Shown: positions 7,866 to 20,945, counted from the first letter of the stretch. The stretch is 33,076 nucleotides of DNA from Thermoplasmata archaeon (GCA_021821635.1 JAKACH010000011.1:1-33076); one strand, 5' to 3'. Program-made: numbers and translations. Notes: a model not told the origin generated them from the letters alone.

Positions 7866-7921
7866 ACCATTGATCTACGGGTTATGAGCCCGTCGGGATT
7901 TCCTAACTACCCTACCCCGCT
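7847..7921 (-). tRNA. Initiator tRNA-Met (anticodon CAU)
   Basis: The minus strand folds into a cloverleaf. Acceptor AGCGGGG pairs with CCCCGCT, and A1-U72 is typical of archaeal initiator tRNA. The anticodon loop is CTCATAA on a stem ACGGG/CCCGT, which has the three consecutive G-C pairs that mark initiators, and the T-arm is ATGG-TTCAAAT-CCAT. Discriminator A73 is at 7847 and CCA is not encoded. The D-stem closes with a T-T mismatch at 13-22 under my numbering. No intron. The 3' part overlaps the end of hemD on the opposite strand. A TATA-like box lies 25 nt upstream. Confidence 0.96.
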
Positions 7922-7941
7922 TTTCTACTGTATCTGAAAGG

Positions 7942-7949
7942 AATATAAG
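7942..7949 (-). promoter_or_regulatory. TATA-like box of tRNA-iMet
   Basis: CTTATATT on the minus strand, centred about 25 nt upstream of the first base of the mature tRNA. The gene therefore has its own promoter although it lies downstream of the KH-protein gene on the same strand. Confidence 0.6.
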
Positions 7950-8050
7950 GTTCTTGCCTGTAATGCGCCAGTAAATGTATCAGAAATCATTCTGCGCTTT
8001 ACATGGAAATGATCTCTTTTGCAGCCCCTTTGCAGAACAAAAATGAGAAG

Positions 8051-8599
8051 CTACTTGAAGGATTCTTCAAGTTTCTTTAGCTTGATGTTCCTTACCTGTT
8101 TTTCGAGATACTGATAGACAGTTCTCTGCTTGCTGCCCGAAATAAGACGCATAACTGCCTCTTTACCATACTCAATGGAGATATAATCACCTATGATTGA
8201 TACAGTGTCGCCAAAAATTGATATGTGTGTTGAGGTCATCTCCTCTATGATCTGCCTAGTTCTTCCGTTCCTACCAATAAGCCTGCCTTTGATTTCGCTT
8301 ATTCTGTGACTACCTGGTCTAGCAAATTCCCTCAGTGAAATTATGTATAGAGTATAATCTTCCTCAAAGAGCAGGAAAGCTTTTTCTGGGCTGAATCCCC
8401 TTCCAATTGCCTGAATGACGGACGCTGTGAGTGTTGCCTTGAGGGCATCATCCTTCTGGATTATAGATACCTCTCCTTCTTCCGAATCGATTCGGAGACT
8501 GACATGACCCTTCTCTTCTATTTCCCTCCGGGTGGTGCCATTCCTGCCTATGACCGCGGCAATCCTTTCCTTAGGAATTCTCCTAGTTCCAGCTATCAT
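8051..8599 (-). CDS. KH-domain RNA-binding protein, archaeal Pno1/Dim2 (Krr1) type
   Basis: 182 residues with two KH domains. The first has GRNGTTRREIEEKG (about 18-31). The second has IKGRLIGRNGRTRQIIEE (about 103-120). These GxxG loops contact RNA. In eukaryotes Pno1/Dim2 acts in 18S rRNA 3'-end maturation together with Rio kinases, and the archaeal homologue is usually encoded right after rio1. Here its ATG overlaps the rio1 stop (ATGA). A small-subunit maturation role is inferred from family and context. The C-terminus is lysine rich. The gene ends 129 nt before the start of the initiator tRNA gene. Confidence 0.9.
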   Translation of the reverse strand: MIAGTRRIPKERIAAVIGRNGTTRREIEEKGHVSLRIDSEEGEVSIIQKDDALKATLTASVIQAIGRGFSPEKAFLLFEEDYTLYIISLREFARPGSHRISEIKGRLIGRNGRTRQIIEEMTSTHISIFGDTVSIIGDYISIEYGKEAVMRLISGSKQRTVYQYLEKQVRNIKLKKLEESFK

Positions 8600-9360
8600 T
8601 CAACCTCCCCAGTAACGAAGGAAAGGAGATCGTTAACATTACATTTAATTTCTTTCTTGTTAAAGAAATTACAAACATTTTTTACATCCCTCTCCAAGAA
8701 TATCGTGGCTGAAGGATGCTCTATGCTGACAGATTGGCCGAAATCTATCATATAGACCTTCCCGCGATAAATAAGCATATTATATTCACTGAGATCGGCA
8801 TGTACAAGCTCTGCCTTTGTGTAAAGCAGACGCATGCTTTCCCTGACTTGGGAAAATGCATTTGCCATATCTATGGTTGATTTCCGAAGTTCCGGTGCAG
8901 GAGAGGCCCTGGTTCCCAAATATTGCATCACAATAATATTCTGATGGAAGCCTATTGGCATGGGGACATTTATGTGGCATTCCCTAGCGGTCTTGAGGTT
9001 GACGTATTCTTTTCTTGCCCAGAGATAAACGATTCGTGATCGGTCTTTCTTTTCATGCTCAAATCTTCTATCTCCCTGTACATACATATAGAGATTGGAG
9101 AACCTTAGTGTGGACATTTTAAAAATCTTCACTACAATTGGTTTCTTTTTACTGTAAGCCTTGAAGACGATGCTCTCCTTACCCGACATTATCGGGTAAT
9201 CCAGGTAGTCTATGTCGAATTTCTTCATGCTCTCGAATACTGCCTTTAAAGTCCTCAAATCAAAAACGATATCCTGGGTCTTTCTACCGGGATCTTCGGT
9301 GCGAAGGAATTCCTTGGAAAAAATTAGCTGTTCAAGTGCTGAACGATCTTCTGCTGTCAT
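8596..9360 (-). CDS. rio1: Rio1-type atypical serine protein kinase
   Basis: 254-residue Rio-family kinase/ATPase linked to late small-subunit ribosome maturation. Seen: a Ser/Gly ATP-binding stretch MSGKESIVFKAY (58-69), the ATP-binding lysine in PIVVKIFKM (74-82), the catalytic loop VHADLSEYN (186-194; D189, N194) and the metal-binding IDFGQS (205-210), followed by VSIEHPSA, which is characteristic of Rio1 rather than Rio2. A short N-terminal helical region precedes the kinase fold. The frame is open to 9468, but ATG 9360 overlaps the aIF1A stop as ATGA and gives the family N-terminus, so I use it. Coupled downstream to the KH gene in the same way. Confidence 0.93.
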   Translation of the reverse strand: MTAEDRSALEQLIFSKEFLRTEDPGRKTQDIVFDLRTLKAVFESMKKFDIDYLDYPIMSGKESIVFKAYSKKKPIVVKIFKMSTLRFSNLYMYVQGDRRFEHEKKDRSRIVYLWARKEYVNLKTARECHINVPMPIGFHQNIIVMQYLGTRASPAPELRKSTIDMANAFSQVRESMRLLYTKAELVHADLSEYNMLIYRGKVYMIDFGQSVSIEHPSATIFLERDVKNVCNFFNKKEIKCNVNDLLSFVTGEVE

Positions 9361-9686
9361 TTGAACATGTCTATGACTTCGGGTAGAATCCTGTTTCTGC
9401 TGAGGTAACCTGCCTGTGTTTGAGTGTATCTGTAAACTACGTCTGCCCTGTCTTTCTGGAATTCCCATGGTTTGACTATAACAAGATCTCCCTCACGAAT
9501 CCACATTCTCTTCTTCATCTTGCCAGGGATTCTTGAGTTTCGCGTAAACCCGTCCTCGCACATTACGCTTAATCGTGATGCACCCGATAGCTTCTCAACT
9601 AACCCGAACATCTCCCCTTTCTTCCTGTTAGGAAGAATTACCCGAATATTTTCTGGATTCTCATCGTCTGGTTGGTTGAAGCTCAT
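9357..9686 (-). CDS. eif1a: Translation initiation factor aIF1A
   Basis: 109-residue S1-like OB-fold protein, homologue of eukaryotic eIF1A and bacterial IF1, which binds the A site of the small subunit and promotes correct start selection. The segment IRVILPNRKKGEMFGLVEKL (14-33) and the following MCEDGFTRNSRIPGKMKKRMW are diagnostic, as is GDLVIVKPWEFQKDRADVVYRY in the C-terminal half. First gene of the aIF1A-rio1-KH operon, with a TATA-like box about 32 nt upstream and almost no room for a leader. Confidence 0.96.
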   Translation of the reverse strand: MSFNQPDDENPENIRVILPNRKKGEMFGLVEKLSGASRLSVMCEDGFTRNSRIPGKMKKRMWIREGDLVIVKPWEFQKDRADVVYRYTQTQAGYLSRNRILPEVIDMFK

Positions 9687-9714
9687 TATTTCGTGATGGA
9701 TATTATATCAATGG

Positions 9715-9721
9715 ATATAAA
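9715..9721 (-). promoter_or_regulatory. TATA-like box of the aIF1A-rio1-KH operon
   Basis: TTTATAT on the minus strand centred 32 nt before the aIF1A ATG, implying a leader of only a few nucleotides. A second A/T element (GATATAATAT, 9701-9710) is too close to the start. Confidence 0.5.
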
Positions 9722-9862
9722 GAGACATGTTATAAAGTGCGTAGAGCAGATTATCTGCGTATCAAAGGACCGGCATTATTCACGATAAACATTAACTCAG
9801 ACATCTGGATGATTCTTTTTGAACAAAAATTGATTGATTTTAATATCAAAGTAAACACTTAA

Positions 9863-9889
9863 TTCATAAAAAATTATGAAAAATAAAAT
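9863..9889 (-). terminator. Hairpin with T-rich flank after nusA (end of rpo operon)
   Basis: On the minus strand TTCATAA and TTATGAA form 7-bp arms around TTTT (9863-9880), preceded by TTTATTTTT (9881-9889). It lies 33 nt past the nusA stop and before the aIF1A promoter, which is where the rpo transcript should end. Confidence 0.5.
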
Positions 9890-9921
9890 CTGAGTATATA
9901 TCTAAAAACATGAAAAGCTGA

Positions 9922-10350
9922 TTATTGCTTGATTGCGAGATTACGAATATTGAAGAACCTCTGAACGGTATCCCTGAATAGCTTGATGTTTCTTCCTTCT
10001 TTTCCGATTGCCTTGCCTATCTCCATTGGGTCTACGGATACCAGAACATCTGTAGTCCCTTCTTTCCAGTTGACCTGGATTTCCTTCACTCCGAGACGGA
10101 AGAAAATGTTTCTGACAAAATTGATGAGATCATGTGATGCCTCGGCAACAAGAATGTGCTTGTTCGTCTTCTGCTTGAGCTCAGACACGAATGATGGGTT
10201 GCGCTTGAAGAGCTCAGCCATCTTTTTCTCACCTACGATGAAGACGATCATATCCTCGTTTTCCAGGCATTCTTTGAGCTCTGTATGGGCTATCTTTTCA
10301 AATATTGCAATATAGCCCATTATCTTGTTATCTACGACGATGTCTTTCAT
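9922..10350 (-). CDS. nusA: Archaeal NusA-like transcription factor (KH domains)
   Basis: 142 residues. Archaeal NusA lacks the N-terminal and S1 domains of bacterial NusA and consists mainly of two KH-like domains. The segment MEIGKAIGKEGRNIKLFRD (about 111-129) contains the GxxG loop of the second. A first KH-like half with KHILVAEASHDLINFVRNIF precedes it. Found directly after rpoA'' (8 nt gap) as in many archaea, and presumed to assist transcription elongation or termination. In many archaea the S12/S7/EF-2 genes follow; here nusA is the last gene of the run. Confidence 0.92.
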   Translation of the reverse strand: MKDIVVDNKIMGYIAIFEKIAHTELKECLENEDMIVFIVGEKKMAELFKRNPSFVSELKQKTNKHILVAEASHDLINFVRNIFFRLGVKEIQVNWKEGTTDVLVSVDPMEIGKAIGKEGRNIKLFRDTVQRFFNIRNLAIKQ

Positions 10351-10358
10351 TTTACCAT

Positions 10359-14538
<4,180 letters not shown>

Positions 14539-14542
<4 letters not shown>

Positions 14543-17500
14543 TTTAAATCACCCAAGATAAGACGCATCATTACACCCATAGAAGAAAGCTCATCCCTCA
14601 TCAGCTTGAAAGCATAGCTGGTCTCAACCGGATGGATATTTCCAGTGTTACCGCACACCGGGCATTTGAGTGTTCCTTTCCTCCTGTCATAAATTGCAAG
14701 ATGCCCGCATTTTGGATTTCCACATATGTAGAGAATGGTCCCATCGCTCTGGTCCAGCAGCCTGTCCTTGATGACCATTGCGGCTCCATGTGCAATCAGT
14801 GTATCCCGCTCCATTTCTCCGAATCTGAGACCACCCTGCCTGGATCTTCCCTCTGTAGGCTGTCTTGTGAGTATCTGCACTGGTCCCCTCGATCTGGCAT
14901 GGAATTTGCCTGCTACCATATGATGCAGCTTCTGGTAATAGATGACACCTGTAAAGATATCAGCCTTGAATTTTGTTCCAAGAATGCCGTCGTACATGAC
15001 CTCGGTCGAGGATCTCCTGAATCCATATTTCTCGAGACCATCCCTAAGCCCTCTTTCCGGTTCTCCTGAAAAAATGGTACCGTCTATAGTCGATCCCTTC
15101 ATGGAAGCAACCTTCCCACCGATCATTTCCAATATGTGACCAACAGTCATCCTGGACGGGATAGCGTGCGGATTGATGATAATATCCGGAATGATTCCGT
15201 CTTCTGTGAACGGAAGATCTTCCTGTGGCACTACAGCACCTATTACGCCTTTCTGGCCGTGTCTTGAGGCAAACTTGTCGCCAAGTTCAGGGATCCTTTC
15301 GCTCCTGACCTTTATCTTTACGACTTTGCTGTTGCTTTCTGATACCGTCAGGATGACGTTATCAATATACCCCTGTTCATTTGGTCTCATGGTTATAGAG
15401 GATTCACGTCTGCGCTGTGGTCCGAGCTTGTCGCCACCTTCCTCCAGAAATCTCGGAGGGGAAGTCTTTCCAACAAGCACGTCTGAACCCTGAACGTAAG
15501 ATTCAGGATATATGATGCCTTCCTCGTCCAGGTTCTTGTAATATTCCTCTGCCCTTGCTCCAAGGACGTCGTGAGTGGGTATCTCGAATTTGTCTTCCTG
15601 TCCGCCAGGATACCTGCGCTCTTCTGCGCTGTAGGTCCTGAAGAATGAGCTCCTTCCAAGCCCGCGCTCTATCGCGGCCTTGTTGAATACAATTGCATCC
15701 TGGATATTGTAACCCTGGTATGAAAGGATTGCAACGACGAAGTTCTGGCCGGCAGGCTTCCTGTCATATTTGATGTAGTCCATTACTCTTGTCTTAACGA
15801 GAGGTGCCTGCGGATAGTGAAGCAGGTGCCCTCTTGTATCACTTCTTATCCTGAAGTTGGATGCATATAGCCCAATACTCTGCTTTGTCATAGCAGCGGC
15901 CATGGTTATCCTCGGTGAAGAGTTATGCTCTGGATATGGAATGACAGACGCAACAACGCCAAGAATAAGTGATGGATCGATTTCAAGATGTGTGTGATCT
16001 TTATTCAAGAGCTTTTTAGATGTAAATCTGGCGCCGCATTCACTGCATTCTATCTGCACGGTATCTCCATCAGTTTTACCAGGGTCGACCCATCCTACGA
16101 TGTTCCTGTGCAGATAGGTTGAGCAGTTGGGGCATTTATCCGGGATTTCGTATGCGTAGATTGCGATCAAAAGGTTCTCTTCCTCCTCTGCATCGATCCA
16201 CTCAATGTATCCGTGCTCCACTGCTTCGTTTATAGTGAATTCTCCGTTATCGATCTTCTTCAGCGTCTCTTTGTCGACTGTTACATCGGCATCCTTGACT
16301 GTCAGCAAAGGTCTTCTCAGTCTTCCCCTGTCACAGTTTATGATGACTTCATTGGTATCTGTATCATGCTTAACGTTGACTTCGCTTGAGAGGCGCCCCG
16401 CTCTTCTTTCCTTTCTTATAAGTGCGGTTAGGTTTGCAGGATTCTCATGATATCCCACAAAATCGCCGTTAACGTATACCCTGCCAAGCTTATTTCCGAT
16501 CTCTGCCTCTTCCATAAGGTTGTTTGCGGCAAGGAGTTGCAAGACTGGTGCCTCGTCGATACCCTCGGTGACGTTGATGAGAAGGGCTGCATTCTTAACA
16601 AGTCCACAATTCTGTCCCTCTGGAGTTTCGTTAGGACAAATTCTGCCCCACTGCGTGGGGTGCAGATCGCGAGCCTCAAAGTGCGGCTGCGATCTCGTAA
16701 GCGGAGAAATTATTCTTCTTAGATGACTCAGGGTGCTCACGTTCGAGACCCTGTCAAGAAGCTGGGATATTCCGGTTCTTCCACTGTTCCAGCTTCCGGT
16801 TGACATTGCATGAAGGATCTTCTGTGTAAGAAGATCCTGTCTAATAGCCGGTCTCAAACGGATACCTTTCTTCCTGTTGAATGTTCTCTCCAGCTGATAT
16901 TTCAGGTCCTTCATAACGGACTGGAATGCAGCCCTGAAGAGTTCCTCCATTAGATCGCCCGTAAGCTTGATCCTCTTGTTTGAAAGATGGTCTTTATCGT
17001 CCTCCTTCCTGATGCCAAGGTGCAGTTCCAGAAGCGATCTGGCCATTCTGCCGAGATATACTGCCTTCTTCATTCTGTCCTCAGGCATATCGCCCAGGTG
17101 TGGTAGCAGTGATTTGTCAAGCATCTGGGAGACCTTTTTCTCCCTGAATTCTTTTGCCTGTCCTGCCGCAAATCTCTTCTCAAGATACGAGATTGCATCT
17201 AGTGTGGTGTTTACGCCTGAAGGCGGAAGGTATTTTGGATCGTGTGCGTCCTCAATGTTTGAATATATAATTGGCTCCATGCCTCTTACTGATGCAATTG
17301 AATCGTGAATCCTGACATCCTTTTCCAGCCCAAGCGCTTTCATAAGTATTACGAGCGGAATTGTCCCAGCAACTGAAGGTATCGTAACGTTTATACCTCC
17401 ATCTGCTTGCTTTTCCATGGAAGTGAGAGCCCTGAATCCCCCCCTCTGCGAAAAGACCTTGGCAACCTCTAGCATCGCATCATATTTTTCCTCGTGCTCA

Positions 17501-18135
17501 ACAAGTATCTTGTTAGGTGCAAGATCCTCAAGCGAGACTATGGCGCGTTCTCCTCCGCCTATGATGAAATAACCTCCTGCATCATCCGGGTCCTCACCGA
17601 CGTACTGCAATTTCTCCTTCCTGGTACCGTTGACTGGACCATTATTTTTCTCAATGTATGAATCAAGATTGCTTTCATGCAGAGTGCATACCTTCGATCT
17701 TACCATTACAGGAAGATCGCCAATTTTGATTGTTTCCGGCTCTTTCTCAACTCCATCCTCAAAAATCCTTACCTTCAGGTTAACGGGTGCCAGATAGTGA
17801 AGATCCCTTAACCTTGCTTCGTTTGGGGTTATCTGGTTGGATGCTCCTGAGGCTTCTTTGATCTCTGGTCTGTCTACCCAAATACTTGCGTCTGCCTGAT
17901 TTTTGGCATTCCCCTTCTTCCTTGAAAAATAGATTTTGATGTCGCGACCGCCGGTCTTTGTTTTATCCAGAGTCATCATGCCGGGTTCGTCTTCATCAGT
18001 GACCTTGGTTTCGTCTACAACCTGCTGCATTACACTAGTTGGGTTATTTTTTGTTGCCACAAAATAGTTGAATGATTCGATTTGGTGATTTACAATACTT
18101 TCCGTTTTAAAAAATGCGTTAACAATCTCCTTCAT
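14539..18135 (-). CDS. rpoB: DNA-directed RNA polymerase subunit B (Rpo2), unsplit, with internal Cys4 insertion
   Basis: 1198 residues in one chain, unlike the split B''/B' of methanogens and halophiles. Seen: [22 protein letters not shown] (about 491-512), [14 protein letters not shown] (714-727), [14 protein letters not shown] in the catalytic half, and a C-terminal zinc motif CGNPKCG ... CPVCGN. Between the EEEEN segment near 651 and HTHLEID is an unusual stretch with CPNC (668-671) and CSEC (697-700), which looks like a small zinc ribbon. It makes the protein longer than crenarchaeal Rpo2 of about 1125-1130 residues. The start overlaps the rpoH stop (ATGA). Confidence 0.98.
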
Positions 18136-18395
18136 CTAGAAACCTCTCTCACTACAACCCTATAATACCTTGAAATGCCAGCCGTAGGGCTCTTTCTTAC
18201 GATTTCGATGATCCTTCCAGGCTCAATAGGACCATGGATTTCTTCTAAGGCTCTAACGGCAGGGTCACTCTTAATAATTTTGGGCAGCAGTTCCTTCGAT
18301 ATCCCCAATTCAGATAAAACTCTTTCCTCATTACCCTTCTCTACAAGATGGTGCTCAGGCACCATTTCATGGTGCAACACGTTGTATTTCGCCAT
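18132..18395 (-). CDS. rpoH: DNA-directed RNA polymerase subunit H (Rpo5)
   Basis: 87 residues, homologous to the C-terminal domain of eukaryotic RPB5. The start [14 protein letters not shown] (5-18) is the family signature, and the second half has [17 protein letters not shown] and the closing [11 protein letters not shown]. It heads the rpo protein genes, with its stop overlapping the rpoB start. Only 16 nt separate it from the tRNA-Lys gene upstream, so no independent TATA box fits between them. It is probably transcribed together with the tRNA or from a promoter inside it. Confidence 0.96.
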   Translation of the reverse strand: MAKYNVLHHEMVPEHHLVEKGNEERVLSELGISKELLPKIIKSDPAVRALEEIHGPIEPGRIIEIVRKSPTAGISRYYRVVVREVSR

Positions 18396-18411
18396 TTTAT
18401 CACATCCACCG

Positions 18412-18485
18412 CGGGCCCGGGGGGGTTCGAACCCCCGACCACCTGGTTAAAAGCCAGATGCTCTACCTGACTGAGCTACGGGCCC
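18412..18485 (-). tRNA. tRNA-Lys (anticodon UUU)
   Basis: Clean cloverleaf on the minus strand. Acceptor GGGCCCG pairs with CGGGCCC, the D-stem GCTC with GAGC, the anticodon stem TCTGG with CCAGG around the loop CTTTTAA (anticodon TTT), and the T-stem CGGGG with CCCCC around TTCGAAC with one imperfect pair. The discriminator is G and CCA is not encoded. No intron. It is codirectional with and immediately upstream of the rpo operon. Confidence 0.96.
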
Positions 18486-18514
18486 TAAACGATAGCGTTC
18501 TGGATTGATACTCA

Positions 18515-18527
18515 GAATATAAATATT
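18515..18527 (-). promoter_or_regulatory. TATA-like box for tRNA-Lys and probably the rpo operon
   Basis: AATATTTATATTC on the minus strand, centred about 35 nt before the mature tRNA 5' end, giving a predicted leader of about 10 nt. It is the only good TATA candidate ahead of rpoH, so the polymerase operon may be read from it through the tRNA. Confidence 0.5.
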
Positions 18528-18654
18528 AGTAATGCTATTTTTTATACTTTATTATCTTCAGTTATATGCGATCTTCTGACTTGTAATTTCTAAATGCGTG
18601 TTTATCCTGCAGATGGATGATTTTTGCTTAAATCATTTTTTACATTCGATGAGT

Positions 18655-18670
18655 ATATTATTTTAATATC
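18655..18670 (+). promoter_or_regulatory. TATA-like region of the mtnA-like gene
   Basis: ATATTATTTTAATATC, centred about 34 nt before ATG 18698, gives a leader of roughly 8 nt. No strong ribosome-binding site is seen next to the ATG. Confidence 0.4.
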
Positions 18671-18697
18671 TGGCTTTCAATTTCGGCGTGAGTATTC

Positions 18698-19714
18698 ATG
18701 AAAGTAAAGACGGACGGACAGACCAAAAATATCCTCGCAGTATGGATGGAAGATAACTGTGTCAGGATGATTGATCAGCGCAAGATTCCTGAAACAGTTG
18801 AGATTTATACTGCCAAAAATAGCGAAGACATTGCGTTTTCCATCAAGGATATGATAGTCAGGGGAGCTCCTGCTATAGGAGTTGCAGCAGCATATGGTCT
18901 CGCAATGGCAAAGAATGCAGGCGAAGATATGCAGAAGGCTATTGATTTAATTGGAAATACGAGACCAACAGCTTTCGATCTTTTCAAGGCCATATCTTAT
19001 ATGAAGGCTAATTCATTTGATTCTGGTGCAGCAAGAAGATATGCAAACGAGATCACTGGCAGATGCAAAAAAATCGGCGAAATAGGGAACGCACTAATAA
19101 AGCAGAACAGTAAGATATTGACCCATTGTAATGCAGGAGCGCTCGCAGTTGTTGACTGGGGAACCGCACTTGCACCTATGAGAATAGCAAATTCCGAAGG
19201 AAAAAAGATAACAGTTTTCGTTGATGAGACCAGGCCAAGGCTTCAGGGTGCAAGACTTACAGCCTGGGAACTGGGACAGGAGGGAATAGAGCATTACATT
19301 ATTGCGGACAATGCCGCCGGATATTTCATGAAGAAGGGTGAGATAGACCTGGCCATAGTAGGCGCAGACAGGATAGCTGCTAATGGAGATTTTGCCAACA
19401 AGATCGGAACATATGAAAAGGCAGTATTGGCAAAAGAGAATGGAGTTCCTTTCTACGTGGCCGCCCCTGGAAGTACATTCGATTTCTCCCTTAAGACAGG
19501 CGATGCAATACCAATTGAGGAAAGAGGGGAAGAGGAGGTCTTGAACATCGGGGAAAAGCGTCTGGCACCGGAAATGTCAAGATCCAGAAACCCGGCTTTT
19601 GATGTTACCCCCAGCAAGTATGTTACCGCTTATATCACGGAATACGGGCTTTTCCAGCCGGACAACCTTCGAACGTTGAAGGCAAGAATGGATGCAGACC
19701 TTTTCATGCGTTAA
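18698..19714 (+). CDS. mtnA: MtnA-like sugar-phosphate isomerase (eIF2B alpha/beta/delta superfamily)
   Basis: 338 residues. Best match is methylthioribose-1-phosphate isomerase of the methionine salvage pathway. Seen: IVRGAPAIGVAAAYGLAM (53-70), ILTHCNAGALA (140-150) with the catalytic cysteine C144, and VGADRIAANGDFANKIGTY (221-239) with the catalytic aspartate D224, then NPAFDVTPSKYVTAYITEYG near the end. These distinguish it from eIF2B regulatory subunits. Ribose-1,5-bisphosphate isomerase of the archaeal AMP pathway is a close relative and cannot be fully excluded, although the HCNAGALA and end motifs are of the MtnA type. Convergent with trpS, with only 9 nt between the stop codons. Confidence 0.85.
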   Translation: MKVKTDGQTKNILAVWMEDNCVRMIDQRKIPETVEIYTAKNSEDIAFSIKDMIVRGAPAIGVAAAYGLAMAKNAGEDMQKAIDLIGNTRPTAFDLFKAISYMKANSFDSGAARRYANEITGRCKKIGEIGNALIKQNSKILTHCNAGALAVVDWGTALAPMRIANSEGKKITVFVDETRPRLQGARLTAWELGQEGIEHYIIADNAAGYFMKKGEIDLAIVGADRIAANGDFANKIGTYEKAVLAKENGVPFYVAAPGSTFDFSLKTGDAIPIEERGEEEVLNIGEKRLAPEMSRSRNPAFDVTPSKYVTAYITEYGLFQPDNLRTLKARMDADLFMR

Positions 19715-19723
19715 ATACATACG

Positions 19724-20857
19724 TTAACGTTCGGCCAGAAATTCATGAAGAATGTCCTTGCCACGTTCCCTTAGTTCCTGGTGGCGTTTCAGGAAGGCGT
19801 TGACACGCTCGATCAGCAGAGACTTCATTTCCCCACTAAGAAGAGAACCTGAAATATAGTCATCATGGATCTTTTTGAGCTTAGCATCGTCTGGTTCGAA
19901 CATTATTTTTAACCATTGAAAGCTCACGTCGATGTCTGGATTGCCACCAAGTTTTCTGTGTTCTTCCACTGACGTTCTTCCTCCTGAGAAGGCATATTTG
20001 TTTATCTTCTTCCTGACCACGCTTTCACTATCGGTGACAAAGATGGCATTATTGGGATCAGAAGAGCTCATCTTTCCATCAACCCCTGAAAGTGGGGGAA
20101 TGAAAATGCTCATGATGCTGGCAGGCTTAAGGTAGCCAAGTCTTGGAAGAACATCTCTTGCTATCCTGAAGTGCGGATCCTGGTCGATCCCATACGGGAT
20201 CAGGCATGGTATATTCCTACCTGCCCGCACGCTTTCTATCATTGCGGGAACAGCCTGTATGCTTGTGTAAAAAATCATACCTATGTTGGCTGATGTGTCA
20301 AATCCAAAGGTTGCCTTGACTGTAGAGAATGTGATCTTCTTGGCAATCCTAATAGCCTGTGGGTATAGCATGCTCGACCTGTCTGTATCAATGATAATTT
20401 CCGTAAGTTTTGGATCAAATCCAAGAGCCACAATATCCAGAGCGTTATCAAGAGCAAGTGAATGCGTCTTATCCAGGTCAAGGTTTTCGTTGAACAGGAA
20501 TTTCTCGTCGTCAGTAAGCTGAAATATCAGCTTTGAGTGAAACTTATCCTGAAGCCATTTTGTGAAAATCCATGGGACTAGATGCCCAATATGAGTATGA
20601 TCTGAAGGTCCCCTTCCTGTGTAAAGATAGAACTTTTCTCCTCCCTTGACCTGCTGGAGAAGCCAACCAAGGTCCCTGTGTGTGAAGAAAATCCCCCTTC
20701 TGAGCATGAAATGAACTTCACCGCCTGTAAGACTGGCAAGTGATTTGATTATATTCTGATCGATTGGTTCAGTGCCAAACTTCGTCATAATTTTATCATA
20801 ATCAACCCTTCCTGAAACTTCCCAGGGAGTCATTTTCGAGTTTTCAGAATCATTCAT
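19724..20857 (-). CDS. trpS: Tryptophanyl-tRNA synthetase
   Basis: 377-residue class I aminoacyl-tRNA synthetase. FYLYTGRGPSDHTHIGHLVPW (76-96) contains the HIGH box (89-92), and GVDGKMSSSDPNNAIFVTDS, near residue 260, holds the KMSKS-type loop in its archaeal/eukaryal TrpRS form. The N-terminal extension before the fold and LPRLGYLKPASIM are also TrpRS-like rather than TyrRS-like. Transcribed away from the 5S rRNA gene, which lies 88 nt upstream on the same strand. A TATA-like element (20897-20908) gives it its own promoter. Confidence 0.95.
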   Translation of the reverse strand: MNDSENSKMTPWEVSGRVDYDKIMTKFGTEPIDQNIIKSLASLTGGEVHFMLRRGIFFTHRDLGWLLQQVKGGEKFYLYTGRGPSDHTHIGHLVPWIFTKWLQDKFHSKLIFQLTDDEKFLFNENLDLDKTHSLALDNALDIVALGFDPKLTEIIIDTDRSSMLYPQAIRIAKKITFSTVKATFGFDTSANIGMIFYTSIQAVPAMIESVRAGRNIPCLIPYGIDQDPHFRIARDVLPRLGYLKPASIMSIFIPPLSGVDGKMSSSDPNNAIFVTDSESVVRKKINKYAFSGGRTSVEEHRKLGGNPDIDVSFQWLKIMFEPDDAKLKKIHDDYISGSLLSGEMKSLLIERVNAFLKRHQELRERGKDILHEFLAER

Positions 20858-20896
20858 ATTTGTTGTTCCTTGCCGCCAGTTATCAGGACGTAATAG

Positions 20897-20908
20897 AAAA
20901 AATATACC
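20897..20908 (-). promoter_or_regulatory. TATA-like box of trpS
   Basis: GGTATATTTTTT on the minus strand centred about 46 nt before the trpS ATG, predicting a leader of about 20 nt. The leader includes GGCGGCAAGGA but no standard ribosome-binding site. Confidence 0.4.
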
Positions 20909-20929
20909 TTACAAATCTAAAACAGCACC

Positions 20930-20937
20930 AAAAATAA
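20930..20937 (-). terminator. Oligo-T stretch after 5S rRNA
   Basis: TTATTTTT on the minus strand, about 10 nt past the predicted 5S 3' end. Short T-runs alone can end archaeal transcripts, and the trpS promoter starts just after it. Confidence 0.4.
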
Positions 20938-20945
20938 TTGGAAAG

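Noticed and set aside
9361-9468. Longer Rio1 starting at 9468
   Set aside because: The extra residues overlap the conserved end of aIF1A by 108 nt and are unlike Rio1. ATG 9360 gives the ATGA junction used elsewhere in this operon.
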